Positions 47,237 to 57,765 of a stretch of DNA of 64,000 nucleotides are shown here, one piece after another. Numbering within the stretch: position 1 is the stretch's first letter; every line of letters begins with the position of its first letter. The notes under the pieces were generated by a model. That model did not search any database, was not told the origin of the DNA, and was given only the letters and a program-made list of their open reading frames with translations. The DNA comes from Marsupella aquatica (taxonomy: Eukaryota; Marchantiophyta), in NCBI GenBank assembly GCA_973895155.1, contig OZ316892.1, positions 14,136,001 to 14,200,000 of the forward strand, in the 5' to 3' direction. The position numbers and the translations under genes were made by a program.

Positions 47237-47999
47237 AGTGGTATCAGAGCATGCCTGGGAGGTGACGAGGTTTTTTCGTGATGGGTTTTTCCAACGTTCA
47301 ATGTCGATGGTACATTCGGAGTTTTCTCGCATGAAACTCAAATGTGTGTGGCTGGGCGGATAGGTTAGTGAGAGGGCTTTCTAACGGTGGTTAGAACTCG
47401 CTGATCGGTATCTGTGGTGCGGAGGAATCGAAGTTTGCGTCATTCAGGTTTTATTTGTGTTCGACGGTATTTCGGGGAAGAGACCAGAGATCGCATTTTT
47501 CAACGGTGTGAGCCGTGCGGTGCTGGAGGGATCGCACATTATTGCTCAAGTTGAAGGTTGAAGCGAGCTGGTCGTTTCAGTAGCTGGATTACTGCCAAGT
47601 TGTTACCGAGTGCAACGTGACGAGTGAAGGAGGCGTTCAGGTTTTTTCACAAGCTATGGAGCTTGTTCTCATCTGAACGGGGTTTCTCTTTGTGACGTCC
47701 AACTTGGTGGAAGAAACGCGAAGTGCTACGGCTGAACGGGTTGATCGCGGTGAGGCGGTCGTTTTGAGCCCGGGATTGGCACTTGACGCGGAGTGAAGAC
47801 GACGCAACGGAAATTTTTACTCTGCTGGAGCTGCAGACTGTGCCGGTGAAATTCGGCAACATTTACCGTCGGCGACGTTCATTTTTCTCGTTGGAAATGG
47901 CGGCGGCAAAGGTGAGTAATTGCCTTTTTTCTATGGGGGGTCATTTTTCGATTTAAGGGGGTTTTAGAGGGTTTTTTCTGTGTGTATACACACCTCGGC

Positions 48000-48236
48000 C
48001 CCATACTCCCCCGCGTATGTTTTTAAATTAGGGCCCCGCCGTCCGTGTTCCCCACCCCTCTCCCCCCCCGCACCCTGAATACACGGCGCAGCGCCGGTCG
48101 GCGCCTTACGCGCGCTCGTTCCCCGACGCCCGCACCCCCGTTCCCTGCCTTAGGGAATTGCCGGCAGCGCCCCCCCGTGCTCGCCCGGGCGACCCCGCCC
48201 TCCTTCCTCCCCTTGTAAACGCCCGGCCTGATACTC
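48000..48236. other. GC-rich block inside the short copia derivative
   Basis: Sharply higher GC content than anything else in the window, with C runs (tctccccccccgc) and CpG-rich words (cggcgcagcgccggtcggcg). It has no match to the leader or gag of the related element. The only open frame (48023-48277, minus) is of low complexity, rich in Gly and Arg. Origin unknown. Confidence 0.6.
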
Positions 48237-48250
48237 GTATCTTTAGTTAT

Positions 48251-48453
48251 ACCAGCCATACCAAGCATCCACAGCACAAGCTCTCCCTATCTCTCAACTA
48301 GCTCCGTAACAATGAGCCTAAGTTCCACCAGGGTCAGGCATCAGCCCTGGCTATATACACAACAGCACTACCACTAACATTAGCTAAGTCCTAACCCGAG
48401 TTAGCCTAACTGTAGTTAGCTCATGAGTCACAAGACTAGAGCAATATCTAACA
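48251..48453 (-). repeat. Inverted partial copia LTR (first ~203 bp only)
   Basis: Reverse complement of the first 203 bp of the plus-strand LTR. It begins at accagccataccaagc and ends ...gcaatatctaaca. The R/U5 part is missing, so the junction with the GC-rich block lies inside U3/R. Confidence 0.9.
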
Positions 48454-48461
48454 CTAATTAT

Positions 48462-49380
48462 GTATAGATATACAAACCAGAAAATGTACTAGGGGTTTAG
48501 GTGTAGGGTAACCCATCCCTAAGAGGGGGTAGTGGGCTGTAATCCCAAAGGGTGTTGAGCCCAAAGGAGTTACAACCCTTTATCCCAAGTGGGTATGAGT
48601 TATTGAGTGTAAAGCCTGAGTGTACTTTTAGAATATTCATTTCACTTTTACACTGCAAAAGTCTGATCTGTAAGTGTTTGCGATTTGCATCTTACTTTAT
48701 TTATCATTCAAACCTCAAAATCCCCAGGCCAGGCTAGCACAGGGCTATGTGTCTTCACTTGGGGCTAATGCCTCCTAACCATGAATAGACATACAAAAAA
48801 CAATTACAAGGGCTTTAAAGATGTAATTCCTTGGGCCGCAAGCTGGAAGGGGTTATGTTCATGGCCCCAAGTGGCCATGGGTTAATGAGCATAACCCCCC
48901 AAGTGTAGTTTTGCATTTTTTAGACCTGGATATTGTGTCTGAAATTGGGTAGCTCTCAATGCAAGCTAGTCGAGGGGGCTGACGTCCCATAACCCTTAGG
49001 CCAGGCTAGTAGGGGGGTTATGGCTCATAACCATCCATAAACTTACAATGAGAAACATCAGGAGCGGTTTACTCCACTAGAGCTCTAGAAGAGCACGAGA
49101 AGATAGGGTGATCCATCTCTGCAAGGGGGTTATGGGCTGTAAGTGTGTCTCAGCAGTTTACACTCAGACCTTTAAGGTCATGCATTGAATGATTATGGTG
49201 GCACTTGCCTAGTGATACCTCTTCATGTGTATATTTTAATGTCTTATTGCACATTATACGGTTTTTGTGCACATTTGAGCGCTACAAGTAGGAGGGAAAT
49301 CTTGTCAGGGTCAGTGTACGTGGGCCAATCAGAATTCAACACAGGGCTTCAAAGTATGATCAAATACATACGATTTTAGT
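48462..49380. repeat. Further copies of the 'aacccatcccc' dispersed repeat
   Basis: ggtaacccatccctaagagg (about 48508) and ggtgatccatctctgcaagg (about 49108) precede gggctgtaa words as at 42540-42620; ggccccaagtggccatgggttaatg (48873) is similar in style to the caagtggg words nearby. No gene recognised. Confidence 0.45.
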
Positions 49381-49451
49381 TATGAGGTATATGGTCTCCC
49401 ATATGTCTCCCCGCATACGCGGGTTGACATCCAGCCGCCCTATACCTCATA
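49381..49451. repeat. 71-bp inverted-repeat unit
   Basis: The 11-bp arms tatgaggtata (49381-49391) and tatacctcata (49441-49451) are perfect inverted repeats around a 49-bp centre that itself contains the palindrome-like ccgcatacgcgg. It could be a tiny terminal-inverted-repeat element or a stem-loop; no target duplication is clear. Confidence 0.6.
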
Positions 49452-51670
49452 ATGGGAACCATATGACCTTAATCTTATACTTTAACTTTTAATTAAAAAA
49501 TCTTTTAAATAAAAGAAATTTTAAAAAAAATCCTATACTTTAACAGTTGTCGCCAATTTTGCCTCCCCTTTTGGAGACTGAGAAAACACTAGTATCCCAA
49601 TTCTGCATTTTAAATCACCACCAAAGAACCTTCTTAAGTTTGCCAATGTATCTCTTAACTTGTGTTCAAATTGTGGCTACCCAAATTCAACTTGTCCAAC
49701 TGACTATGCCAATGCTTCACATTCCGTGTGTGACGAAGCCCCACCTTTGAGAAGCAGCCATCACACTCTTATCTTAGAGTGTTTGTCACATCATATCTAG
49801 ATTTCCTCCATGCTTGCAATGTTAGGTCAGTTTTGGGTGCACTGGGAATCAGAGGTCGCTCTGGTTTGACACATGGATAGCTACAAAAATAACACCACCT
49901 TTCCCTCCATTCTTTTGGAATGTGAGGTGGAGATACTCGAATGGTCTACACAAGCAACCAACCGCATCAGTAAGTAATCTGCCTTGATCTTGGATCCCAG
50001 ACCATTGTATTGCCATAAGCTGAAGCTAAGGTTGGCACCCACTCGACACTCACTTCTATTTGTCACGGGCTGACTGCCTTGCCTCTAGAACATGCCCATG
50101 ACCCAACTACCTAGCTTGTCCCAAACGTTGAGACCAACTTGGCCCCGGCTCTAGCATTCATCTCTATAGCTCCATCTCAATCGGGAGTCTGAGGGAAAAT
50201 TTCACTTGGACCTCCACATTCGTGCCTACTCTGCGTTGCCTTCCCAATGCAAACTCCCGTGGGAAACTAAACATGGCTTGGCTACTGTTTTGACATGATT
50301 GGCAAACGGGCAAGGTAGCCCATTGCAAACCATGAGGACTGAAGGCACCCTTAGACTCAGCTAAGATAAGAAGGATGTTATCATCATTTAAAGCTTTCTG
50401 ACGCACCCAAGAAGTACTCCAATAGATTTCTCATTTAGGAGATATTGCCCGAGATATTGTCATTTTTGTTTGGGGTTTAGTAGAGCAATTGTCACACTTC
50501 ACAACTTGGGCTTGCTCTTGGCTCACTGGGATACACCATTCCCCTCATATATGCTTCTGGAGACCTATCACCTCTTGACCTATTTGGTCCTCTATTCTTG
50601 ACCCTCTACCTGGATTCTAACCTGATTGACTGGACTTGAACCCAACTGGCTAGGCCCATAACATTCTAGTTACTTAGACATTTGTAAACGAAGTGCCTTA
50701 GCTTGTTATGATCAGGACGATACGATGTTCATGCTCGGGCCCTCAAAACACATCGCCTGTTGGGGGCCTAGGACAGTTACACCTGAGAAGCGTCGTATTT
50801 CATGCGCCAAGCATCCGTTCTGCCTGAACTAAACTTTTTTGACCTTGGTCTATTTTTTAGAAGATCAAAACTATGATTTATTGCAAGGATGCCCACATTG
50901 ACTTTGAATGAATGTACTTTCTGCCTGAATTTTGGCTTGCATGGAGGAGGACCTGGAGGGGGCGTGCAAGAGGTGGAGATTTGAGGAGGAGCAACTTCTG
51001 GATTGGCATTAACCTAGGCAAAAAGTAGCCTATAAGGCATTAGAGATCTAGTCAACACTTATGTAGTTTATGTAGACTCAAGATCATTAAACATTATAGA
51101 TTATTAGAGAAGTTGGATTGCTCCAAATATAGATGATGAACATTTTTTAGATATCTCATTGGTGTCAAGAACTGCTTTGTAGGTGTTCATATCAATTAGG
51201 CTCTCACGAGTCATTGAACTGTAAATACTGCCTACATTTCAATAAATTCTGATCCCTGACGGGGGATTTATCACTATTTAAATGTTTTTGCATTTTTGAA
51301 TTCTGCCACTTGTATTTATAAAATAATCAGCATTTAAATACAGCCCACATACGCTCAAAAAAATTGAGATATAAGGCGGCTTAAGTGGCAAACTCTGGTA
51401 AGCCAAGAGCAATTAAAAAAACCCACCACCCTTGACCTTGTTGTGTTTAGGGCATGACTAAGTTTGGAGAGCAGCAAATTTCTTAGTAGCAACAACTCTA
51501 GATGGAGAACATCAACTCCCCAAGGCAAAGGAAGACCTCCACTAAGATATCTGAACCTGTGATTTTGAAGTGACAGCTGCAATAGAAGAACAGGAAGAAG
51601 AGGCAAAGCAGAAATCTCAATCGAGGTTGCATGTTTTAATCACAGTAGGAGGTTGGAGAGGGGGTCATGA
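49452..51670. other. Gene-poor stretch
   Basis: No gene recognised. Minus-strand frames at 50164-50406 and 49881-50066 have ordinary composition but are in different frames and match nothing I know. The 50538-50625 part (cattcccctcatatatgctt...) recurs diverged at 60951-61030. Confidence 0.35.
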
Positions 51671-51680
51671 TTCTTGATGA

Positions 51681-52050
51681 GCTGAATTGGACATACTGAA
51701 TTGGTTACTTCAGTAGCAAAATGCGTTGAAGTCACATAGTAGGTTCCCATCGTCACTACCAAACTGAGCTGAATTGTTTTACTTGAAGATGCTCATAGTT
51801 AGGGGACATTCAAATTGGCCATTTTGTTACTGTCGCGTCTAGGGAAGTTTCCTCTACAGCTTCCACTAGGTTGATTTTCGTATTGTTTGGATACATACTG
51901 CACAATGTTGGAATTGGACATTCTAAATTGATTACGTCATTTAGTGTTACATGTGGCACAATTTCAACCAATCCATTAAAGTGACTTACTCGTAATGTGT
52001 GCACATATGGAATGTCTGAATTGGACATTCTGAATTGGTTATGATACTTC
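51681..52050. repeat. Degenerate repeat around 'gaattggacattctgaattggtta'
   Basis: Near-identical words starting (t)gaattggacat occur at about 51686, 51911 and 52018, each followed by ctgaattggttac or a close form. The spacing suggests a ~110-bp unit with one unit diverged. A partial copy lies near 52333. Confidence 0.55.
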
Positions 52051-52075
52051 CTGTCTACTGTTCCACTACTGTTCC

Positions 52076-52223
52076 CACCAAAATCGCTTACTAATTACTT
52101 TTCTAGAGTTTGCATGCACTTTTATGACTGTAGGCTATTACACAGTTCACACCAAAATCGCTTACTAATTACTTTTCTAGAGTTTGCATGCACTTTTTTG
52201 ACTGTAGGCTATTACAGTTTACA
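52076..52223. repeat. 74-bp tandem duplication
   Basis: caccaaaatcgcttactaat at 52076 and again at 52150. The two copies differ at very few positions (cacttttatgactg against cacttttttgactg). Confidence 0.93.
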
Positions 52224-53200
52224 CTAAAGTACTGTAGTGGTCTCATTTTATAATTGAGTTTACTACGGCCCTTTAGAGTGCCCAGTTGACTGATATGCTG
52301 ATTTTCGTATAAGTAGATCCTCGAAAATTGTGCACATTCTCAATTGGTTATATTATTTCCTGTACCCTGTGGGGCAGTCTCAACTGAAGTAGCTTTGGTG
52401 ACTGGTATGAGCTACACTACATGTCACAGTGCCCGAATAGCCTAAGTCACACTGTAGGGGTACCTGTTGAACACTTTGTTTCTCCGTTGTGTCTCTGCTT
52501 GTGTTACTGGGATTCTCAAATTTCCTTTAGAGAATAAACAAGGCTACACCAGGCACTAAAGCCATTACGGCCTCTGCCAAGTTGTCATCTTGTACGGCCT
52601 GCCAAGATGAGTACAGCCATTCCATGCATTCCTTACAAATACACACCTGAAGCAGACGCAGAAAGAAAGTGAGCTTCGTAACAACTTCCAACTTCCAACT
52701 TCCACGAGTCGAGCCCATCAGCAGCAACCGGCGATTGCATTGCATGGTAGAGAAAGGATACTGATACAAATGAGGTCTAAGGTAGCCTAATTTTAACTGG
52801 AGGAGGGGAAATTCGCAACAGGCAAATCCAACCTCCAAATTTCGAGATTTTTGCTATCCGAATTGACGTAACGAAGCCCAAAACTTCTGGGAAGCACTGC
52901 CTCGTGCTTTGTGCCTCGAGGCCTCTCGCTACAGTTAGTAGATACTTCCTCCCTGGAGAGGCAGCGTCCAGCCTGCCGTGCCGGCGTTTTAAGACAGGTA
53001 ACCTGCGGAACCTAGCACTGGCTGATAAACAAAGAGTCACTTTCGTAAAAGTTCAAATTGAACTCGACGGGAAGCTACACATCGCAGAAGCATGTACATC
53101 TTGATGCCACCTCCATGCCGTGCGCGAATTCGAGTGGAATGCCTCCGGTGCCTTGCCTCGAGTAAGAATTTATCTAATACACGGTTCGCAGTGCTAAAAG
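52224..53200. other. 3' flank of the cysteine-rich protein gene
   Basis: Nothing recognised apart from the expected 3' untranslated region near the right end. Confidence 0.35.
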
Positions 53201-54644
53201 TCAATATCCGCATCCGACGCAATTACAAGAAACAGGGACAAATTTGCAGAAGCCAAACGGATACGTGTCGCAGTTGATGCTGTAGCAACATGGCAGCGAA
53301 GCTTGGCAATACGTTTGATCGGCACTGCAGCACTTGCAATAGGCGCACCCCAGAAAGTCTCCAAGTTTGCGACGAGAGGAATAGTTCCAGGGTTGAAGAT
53401 GGGTTGATTCAGAGTGGGGGAACATCTCAATCATTGTTCCGTTCTCCGTCCTGAAAAGATTGTTCCGGTCGACAGAGCTGCTTTGATCTCTATCCAATAC
53501 GTCCGCGACTCCCTGTGAACATGCATCCACCGCCAAGAATTGACAGCATTTTGAGAACTGCCACGAATAGCTAAACATCTTAAATCGCTCCCAGGCAGCC
53601 GCAGTTACTTTCCGCCACATCAGTCGATGTTATCTGAAAGGTGTGTTCTGAAGAATTCACAAAAACTACGGTAACTTGACCGCATAGCGACTACTGTGTC
53701 ACCAACAGACGGAATAACACACTCAACAAAAGTTTGGATCTTAAGGTCGAGAGCTCGACGTCAGGCCCCTCATCCAAAATAATGAAGGAATGAACACAGT
53801 GGGCCTGGTGGCAGATATCGGATAGAAACACAGACTAGAAGGAAAGCGGTGCTTCCCATACCCGAGCAGCGACAGTTCACCTATCGCGACCTGGGAAGGA
53901 GGACTAGCTAACTAGAGGTTCCATATTTAAATCCGCTGAAATGTGTAGTTAATGCTGGACAAGGGGGAATCACGGCTGGGACCAGAGTCCATTAATTTAC
54001 GCATAGGGTTGCGTGTCATCGAACTTCATCGGTTTGTGTCACGTACAACATCACAATTTACAGACAGACTCCTTTGGCTCAGGAAACCGATCTCTTAGTT
54101 GCCAGTCGAACATGTTACCGAATGACCGGGCTTTGATGCATTACTTCATAATCCAAAGAAAATGAGCATAGACTGAGAGAGGGAGATCAAACCTGTGGAT
54201 AAACTGCTGTTCCGGAGACTCTCAGGCCTGCATCCAGAATGGAAGACGACAAGATAACCCCAATCCCGGTAAGAGGTGATCAGCAAGTAGATGTCCAAGA
54301 TTCTAAACAAGTGTGAAGAGCAAGGCAAAAGGGTCGCTCATACAATATACGGCCAGCAAACAACGGGCAATGCAATACTATACCCTCAATCGAATGGCCA
54401 ACCCCAACGCCCATTTTAGTTCAGGTTTCGCTTCTTACTCAGCCAACACATGTCTAAGAACATTGCCTGACTAGCAGAATTAGATGTAATTAGACATAAG
54501 GACAATGTAGAGCGACAAATTAGCAAACACAATCCAGATTCGGTAGTTTAGGTTAGGGCGCTTACAGCCTAGTAAGTAGCACAGGAGCAGGGACGACATC
54601 AACAAAGGCGCCCTGAGATGGTATTGCAGTTGTCGGTAAGCCAT
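53201..54644 (-). CDS. Secreted cysteine-rich protein, DUF7866-like, 141 aa, three exons
   Basis: Proposed exons (minus): 54644-54566, 54227-54193 (35 nt), 53512-53201. Introns are GT-AG (donors gtaagc and gtttga), phases agree, and the total is 142 codons with the stop. Exon 1 encodes a clear signal peptide, MAYRQLQYHLRAPLLMSSLL followed by LCYLLGC. The C-terminal domain has twelve cysteines (residues 94 to 139): CAYCKCC, YCQASLPCCYSINC, PFGFCKFVPVSCNCVGC. This spacing is what I know from plant proteins annotated as DUF7866, small extracellular proteins of unknown function. A TATATAG box lies about 60 bp upstream of the ATG. The cysteine exon is firm. The first two exons rest on splice consensus, phase and the signal peptide. 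Confidence 0.68.
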
Positions 54645-54696
54645 GGATACAATTCGAGAAAGCTGCAATGCAATGCAAGTGGCCCCAGGCAGCCCG

Positions 54697-54711
54697 CTAC
54701 TATATACGTCC
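54697..54711 (-). promoter_or_regulatory. Candidate TATA box of the cysteine-rich protein gene
   Basis: On the minus strand cgtatatagtagcgg sits about 55-65 bp before the proposed ATG at 54644, so transcription would start roughly 25-30 bp before the ATG. A matching distance supports exon 1 but is not proof. Confidence 0.4.
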
Positions 54712-56020
54712 TCGGCGTTCTTATACCGATAGATTGGAAGGACTGGAGGAGGTCGGAGGTGAAACACGGGACGATCACGAGTTGCGCAGGACAGACAAGT
54801 GACAACTTGGCAGCTAAAGTTCTCGCTGCAAAATAGAAATTGACAAAATCCAGTTCTTCTCTCAAACGAGAGATTGAAAGGCGTATAGGCCAGGACCCCT
54901 AGCTACCGTGGCGACGAAACCGAATGCGAAAGACGCCAATGTCATAGGACTGGAAAACGACTATGCAGAGCTTGTCAAGCAAGCTGGCCGGGTGATTGGT
55001 AGAGGGGAGAGAGACAATCCTGTGGGTACGGGACGATGGCCAATGAAGACTACCGACAACTCGGAAAGCTCTCACGAGAACGAGGGGAACAAGTAACAAT
55101 GCAGATGTGCATGCAGAGAGAGAGGCGAGACGAAATGGCGAGACATGCGTTAGAGGACACACTCTTTCTTCTTTCCCTCGCAAAAGTAGAGAAGGCACCA
55201 CGCCCTAATAGGTGCTCGGACTGGCTGGTGAAGAAGAGGAGGAACACCTCACAGAGCAGGAGTTCCCAGCGCAGGGCTAGCAGTGACTTGAATACAATGT
55301 AGATACACCCACCCTCAGTTCTCCTCTCTACGTTTCAGTATTCGCCTGGCTCCAGGCGAATACTACTGAAGAGAGACGTGTGGAAGAAAGGGTTGGAGAT
55401 GGGAGAGAAAATAGCTACAACTAGCAAGCAGAGCTTGGTAATGATGCAGAGAGAAGAAACACACAGCAATCAATAAAACGCATCCGAAAGTACTGTACAC
55501 GAGAGACGTGAGACGTGAAATGCAAAGTTGGCCAGACACAAGGACACGGGACGAAAGAGTTCGTAGAGAAATATAAAACCCCCACAAATGAAAGGCTGAT
55601 GAGTGGATCCGCTTCAGGTTCCAAGGCAACAACAACAACAACAAAAAGTCCAATGAAATGGCACAGACGAGCACGAATCGGGGAGCTAGAGAGGTGCAAA
55701 ACCGTGCGCGAAGTACAGAATGCCAGGCGAGGGAAGCCAATTAATTGGGTGTGCTGGATCTTGGAGAAAGCGTGGAGGACGACGGAATGCGTGACATGGG
55801 CGGAGACTTCGCCAAGACCCTTTGCGAGATCCGAGACTGGAGAGCGAGGGCGTCTGCCGAGGGAAACAGGGACACAGTGCTCGCAGTAGAGTAGACTGGT
55901 GTTGACGACAATGGACTTCCCATCTTGACGAGATTGGAGTACTGTAGAGCGCGACGTCGATACTCGTTCTCGCTCTCGCTCCAGTGCGGATAGGGTAGTG
56001 GGGTACACGTAGAGTCGTAG
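54712..56020. other. Upstream region of the cysteine-rich gene, nothing else recognised
   Basis: Several 60-216 codon frames exist on both strands, mostly minus, rich in Ser, Leu and Arg and mutually overlapping. None has family features. At 55340-55364 cgcctggctccaggcg is a short perfect inverted repeat. Confidence 0.4.
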
Positions 56021-56021
56021 A

Positions 56022-57440
56022 CATTGGCTGCCTCTCCACAATTGCAGAGGCGCAGAGCTTACTGGTGACAATCATGGTGGACCGTATTTTTTATTTTTTA
56101 TTTTCTGTTTACTTTGCCACCAAAGATGCTCTATTTGGGTAATTTGACTTTTTAAATTTGTATTTACTTTACCACCAAAGATGCTCTATTTGGATAAATT
56201 GATTTTTTTAGTTTGTATTTACTTTGCCACCAAAGATGCTCTATTTGCCATCACATTTATATTTGTATTTATTAATAAACATGTCGACCTTTTTGTATTA
56301 CAAAGGAGCCATTTGTTTTTTATGTGGACAACAAGTTCACCAACATTGGCAGTCTCTCCAGAATTACAGAACTACTGGTGACAATCATGTTGGAGGGTAA
56401 TTGATTTTTTTATTTATTTACTTTGTCACCAAAGATGCTCTATTTGGGTTTTAGTTCACCAAGATTGGCTGTCTCTCCAGAATTGCAGAACTACTGGTAT
56501 GGTGGAGGGTAATTGATTTTTTATTTTATCTACTTTGTCACCAAAGATGCTCTATTTGGGATTTTCTGTTCTGATTTTTATTTAAGTTGCCACAAAATAT
56601 GCTCTATTTGACCACATTTATATTTGTATAAATACGTCACTGTTTTGTATATAGACTACAGGTTCTATAACAAAACCAGAGAAACCATATCAGAAAAGTG
56701 TGGCATACTCCCTCTGGGGTTGACAGGATAGTGGTGTCTCTTCAAAATTGCAAAGCTACTGGTGACAATCATGGAGCATGGTGATTTTATTTTCCATTTT
56801 TAAAGCATTTTGTTACTAAAGATATCCTAATTGACAATATTGTCACACTTTTTTATATTTATAAATGTGTAGTGGTTTTGTGCATGGACAACAAGTTCAT
56901 CTAGAGAATTAGACATTGGCTGTCTATCCCAAATTGCAGGGCTAAGGTTGACGATCATGGATAAGGGTAATTTGATTTCTCAAATTTCAAATATTTTTTC
57001 ACTAAAGATTTCTAATTTTAAATGTTGTCACATTTTTTATATTTACAATTGTGTCACCAATTTGTACATGGACAACAAGTTCACCAAGAGTATTAGACAT
57101 GGCTGCAAAGTAATTTTATTTGTCGACTTTCAAGTATTTTTCCACTTAAGATATTTTAATTGACAATATTGTCACTGTCACTTCTTTTTATATTTACAAA
57201 GGTGCCACTGTTTTCTATCTGGACAACAAGTTCACCATGAGTATTAGACATTGGCTGTCTCTCCAGAATTGCAGAACTATGGGTGACAATATGGAGCAGG
57301 GTGATTTGATTTTTCAATTTTTAAGTGTTTTGCCACTAAAGATGTTCTAATGAACAATGTTGTCACAATTTTTTAATATTACAAATGTTTTGAGGGATTT
57401 GTATATATAGACTACAATTCATCAACTTAACCAGGGAAAC
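56022..57440. repeat. AT-rich irregular tandem array
   Basis: ttggctgtctctccagaattgcag-type words followed by actggtgacaatcatgg recur at about 56025, 56346, 56466, 56730, 56917 and 57252, with an internally deleted copy near 57080. Between them accaaagatgctctatttg recurs, including a ~55-bp subarray at 56108, 56163 and 56218, and caacaagttcacca recurs at 56328, 57072 and 57222. Unit length varies from 120 to 320 bp. No coding content. Confidence 0.88.
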
Positions 57441-57539
57441 TATATACTAAAAGTTTAGCATATTTGTAAATACAAGAAAAACACTAACAGAGCTGTAAAT
57501 TTGAACATCTTTAGTGACAACTTAAAGACTGTTTTATTT

Positions 57540-57765
57540 TTAAGGTTTTTTTTCATTTTGGCGAAGGTGAAAAATGTCAGTTTGTGAGAATGAGAAGATA
57601 CTAAGAATTTCATATTAAAGGTTTTTTCATTTTGGCCGGGGTGACAAATGTCACTTTATATGAGGGAGAAAATGCTAAGAATTTAATTTTTAAGGTTTTT
57701 TCCGTTTTTGGCAAGGTAGATGAATGTCACTTTGTGTGGAGGAGAAAATGCTAAAAGATTCCTTA
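57540..57765. repeat. 75-bp tandem repeat, three copies
   Basis: taaggttttttt(t)cattttgg...aatgtca(g/c)tttgtg...agaaaatgctaaga recurs at 57540, 57614 and 57690. A distant relative of the unit is near 62302 (ttttctcttctgccagggtg). Confidence 0.85.

Larger units (their letters stand above)
46893..48453 (+). mobile_element. Short copia derivative with inverted LTR ends
   Basis: Complete plus-strand LTR (46893-47236), primer-binding site TGGTATCAGAGC (47239-47250), a leader homologous to that of the 9.3-15.0 kb element (to about 47900), a possible gag start ATGGCGGCGGCAAAG followed by gtgagt, a GC-rich block (48000-48236), and finally about 200 bp of the same LTR in the opposite orientation (48251-48453). 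Both outer ends are therefore the TGTTAG end. The 8-bp sequence ctaattat lies directly outside each end (46885-46892 and 48454-48461). No gag or pol remains. Both LTR arms share ctacagttaggc near their ends, unlike the first element, so they derive from the same source copy. Confidence 0.8.

Noticed and set aside
49881-50406. A minus-strand pseudogene joining the frames at 50406-50164 and 50066-49881.
   Set aside because: The pieces are in different frames, several stops lie between them, and neither resembles a known family.
55421-56071. 216-codon minus-strand frame upstream of the cysteine-rich gene.
   Set aside because: It overlaps two other long minus-strand frames and one plus-strand frame with equal right to be called, is low in complexity, and has no recognisable domain.
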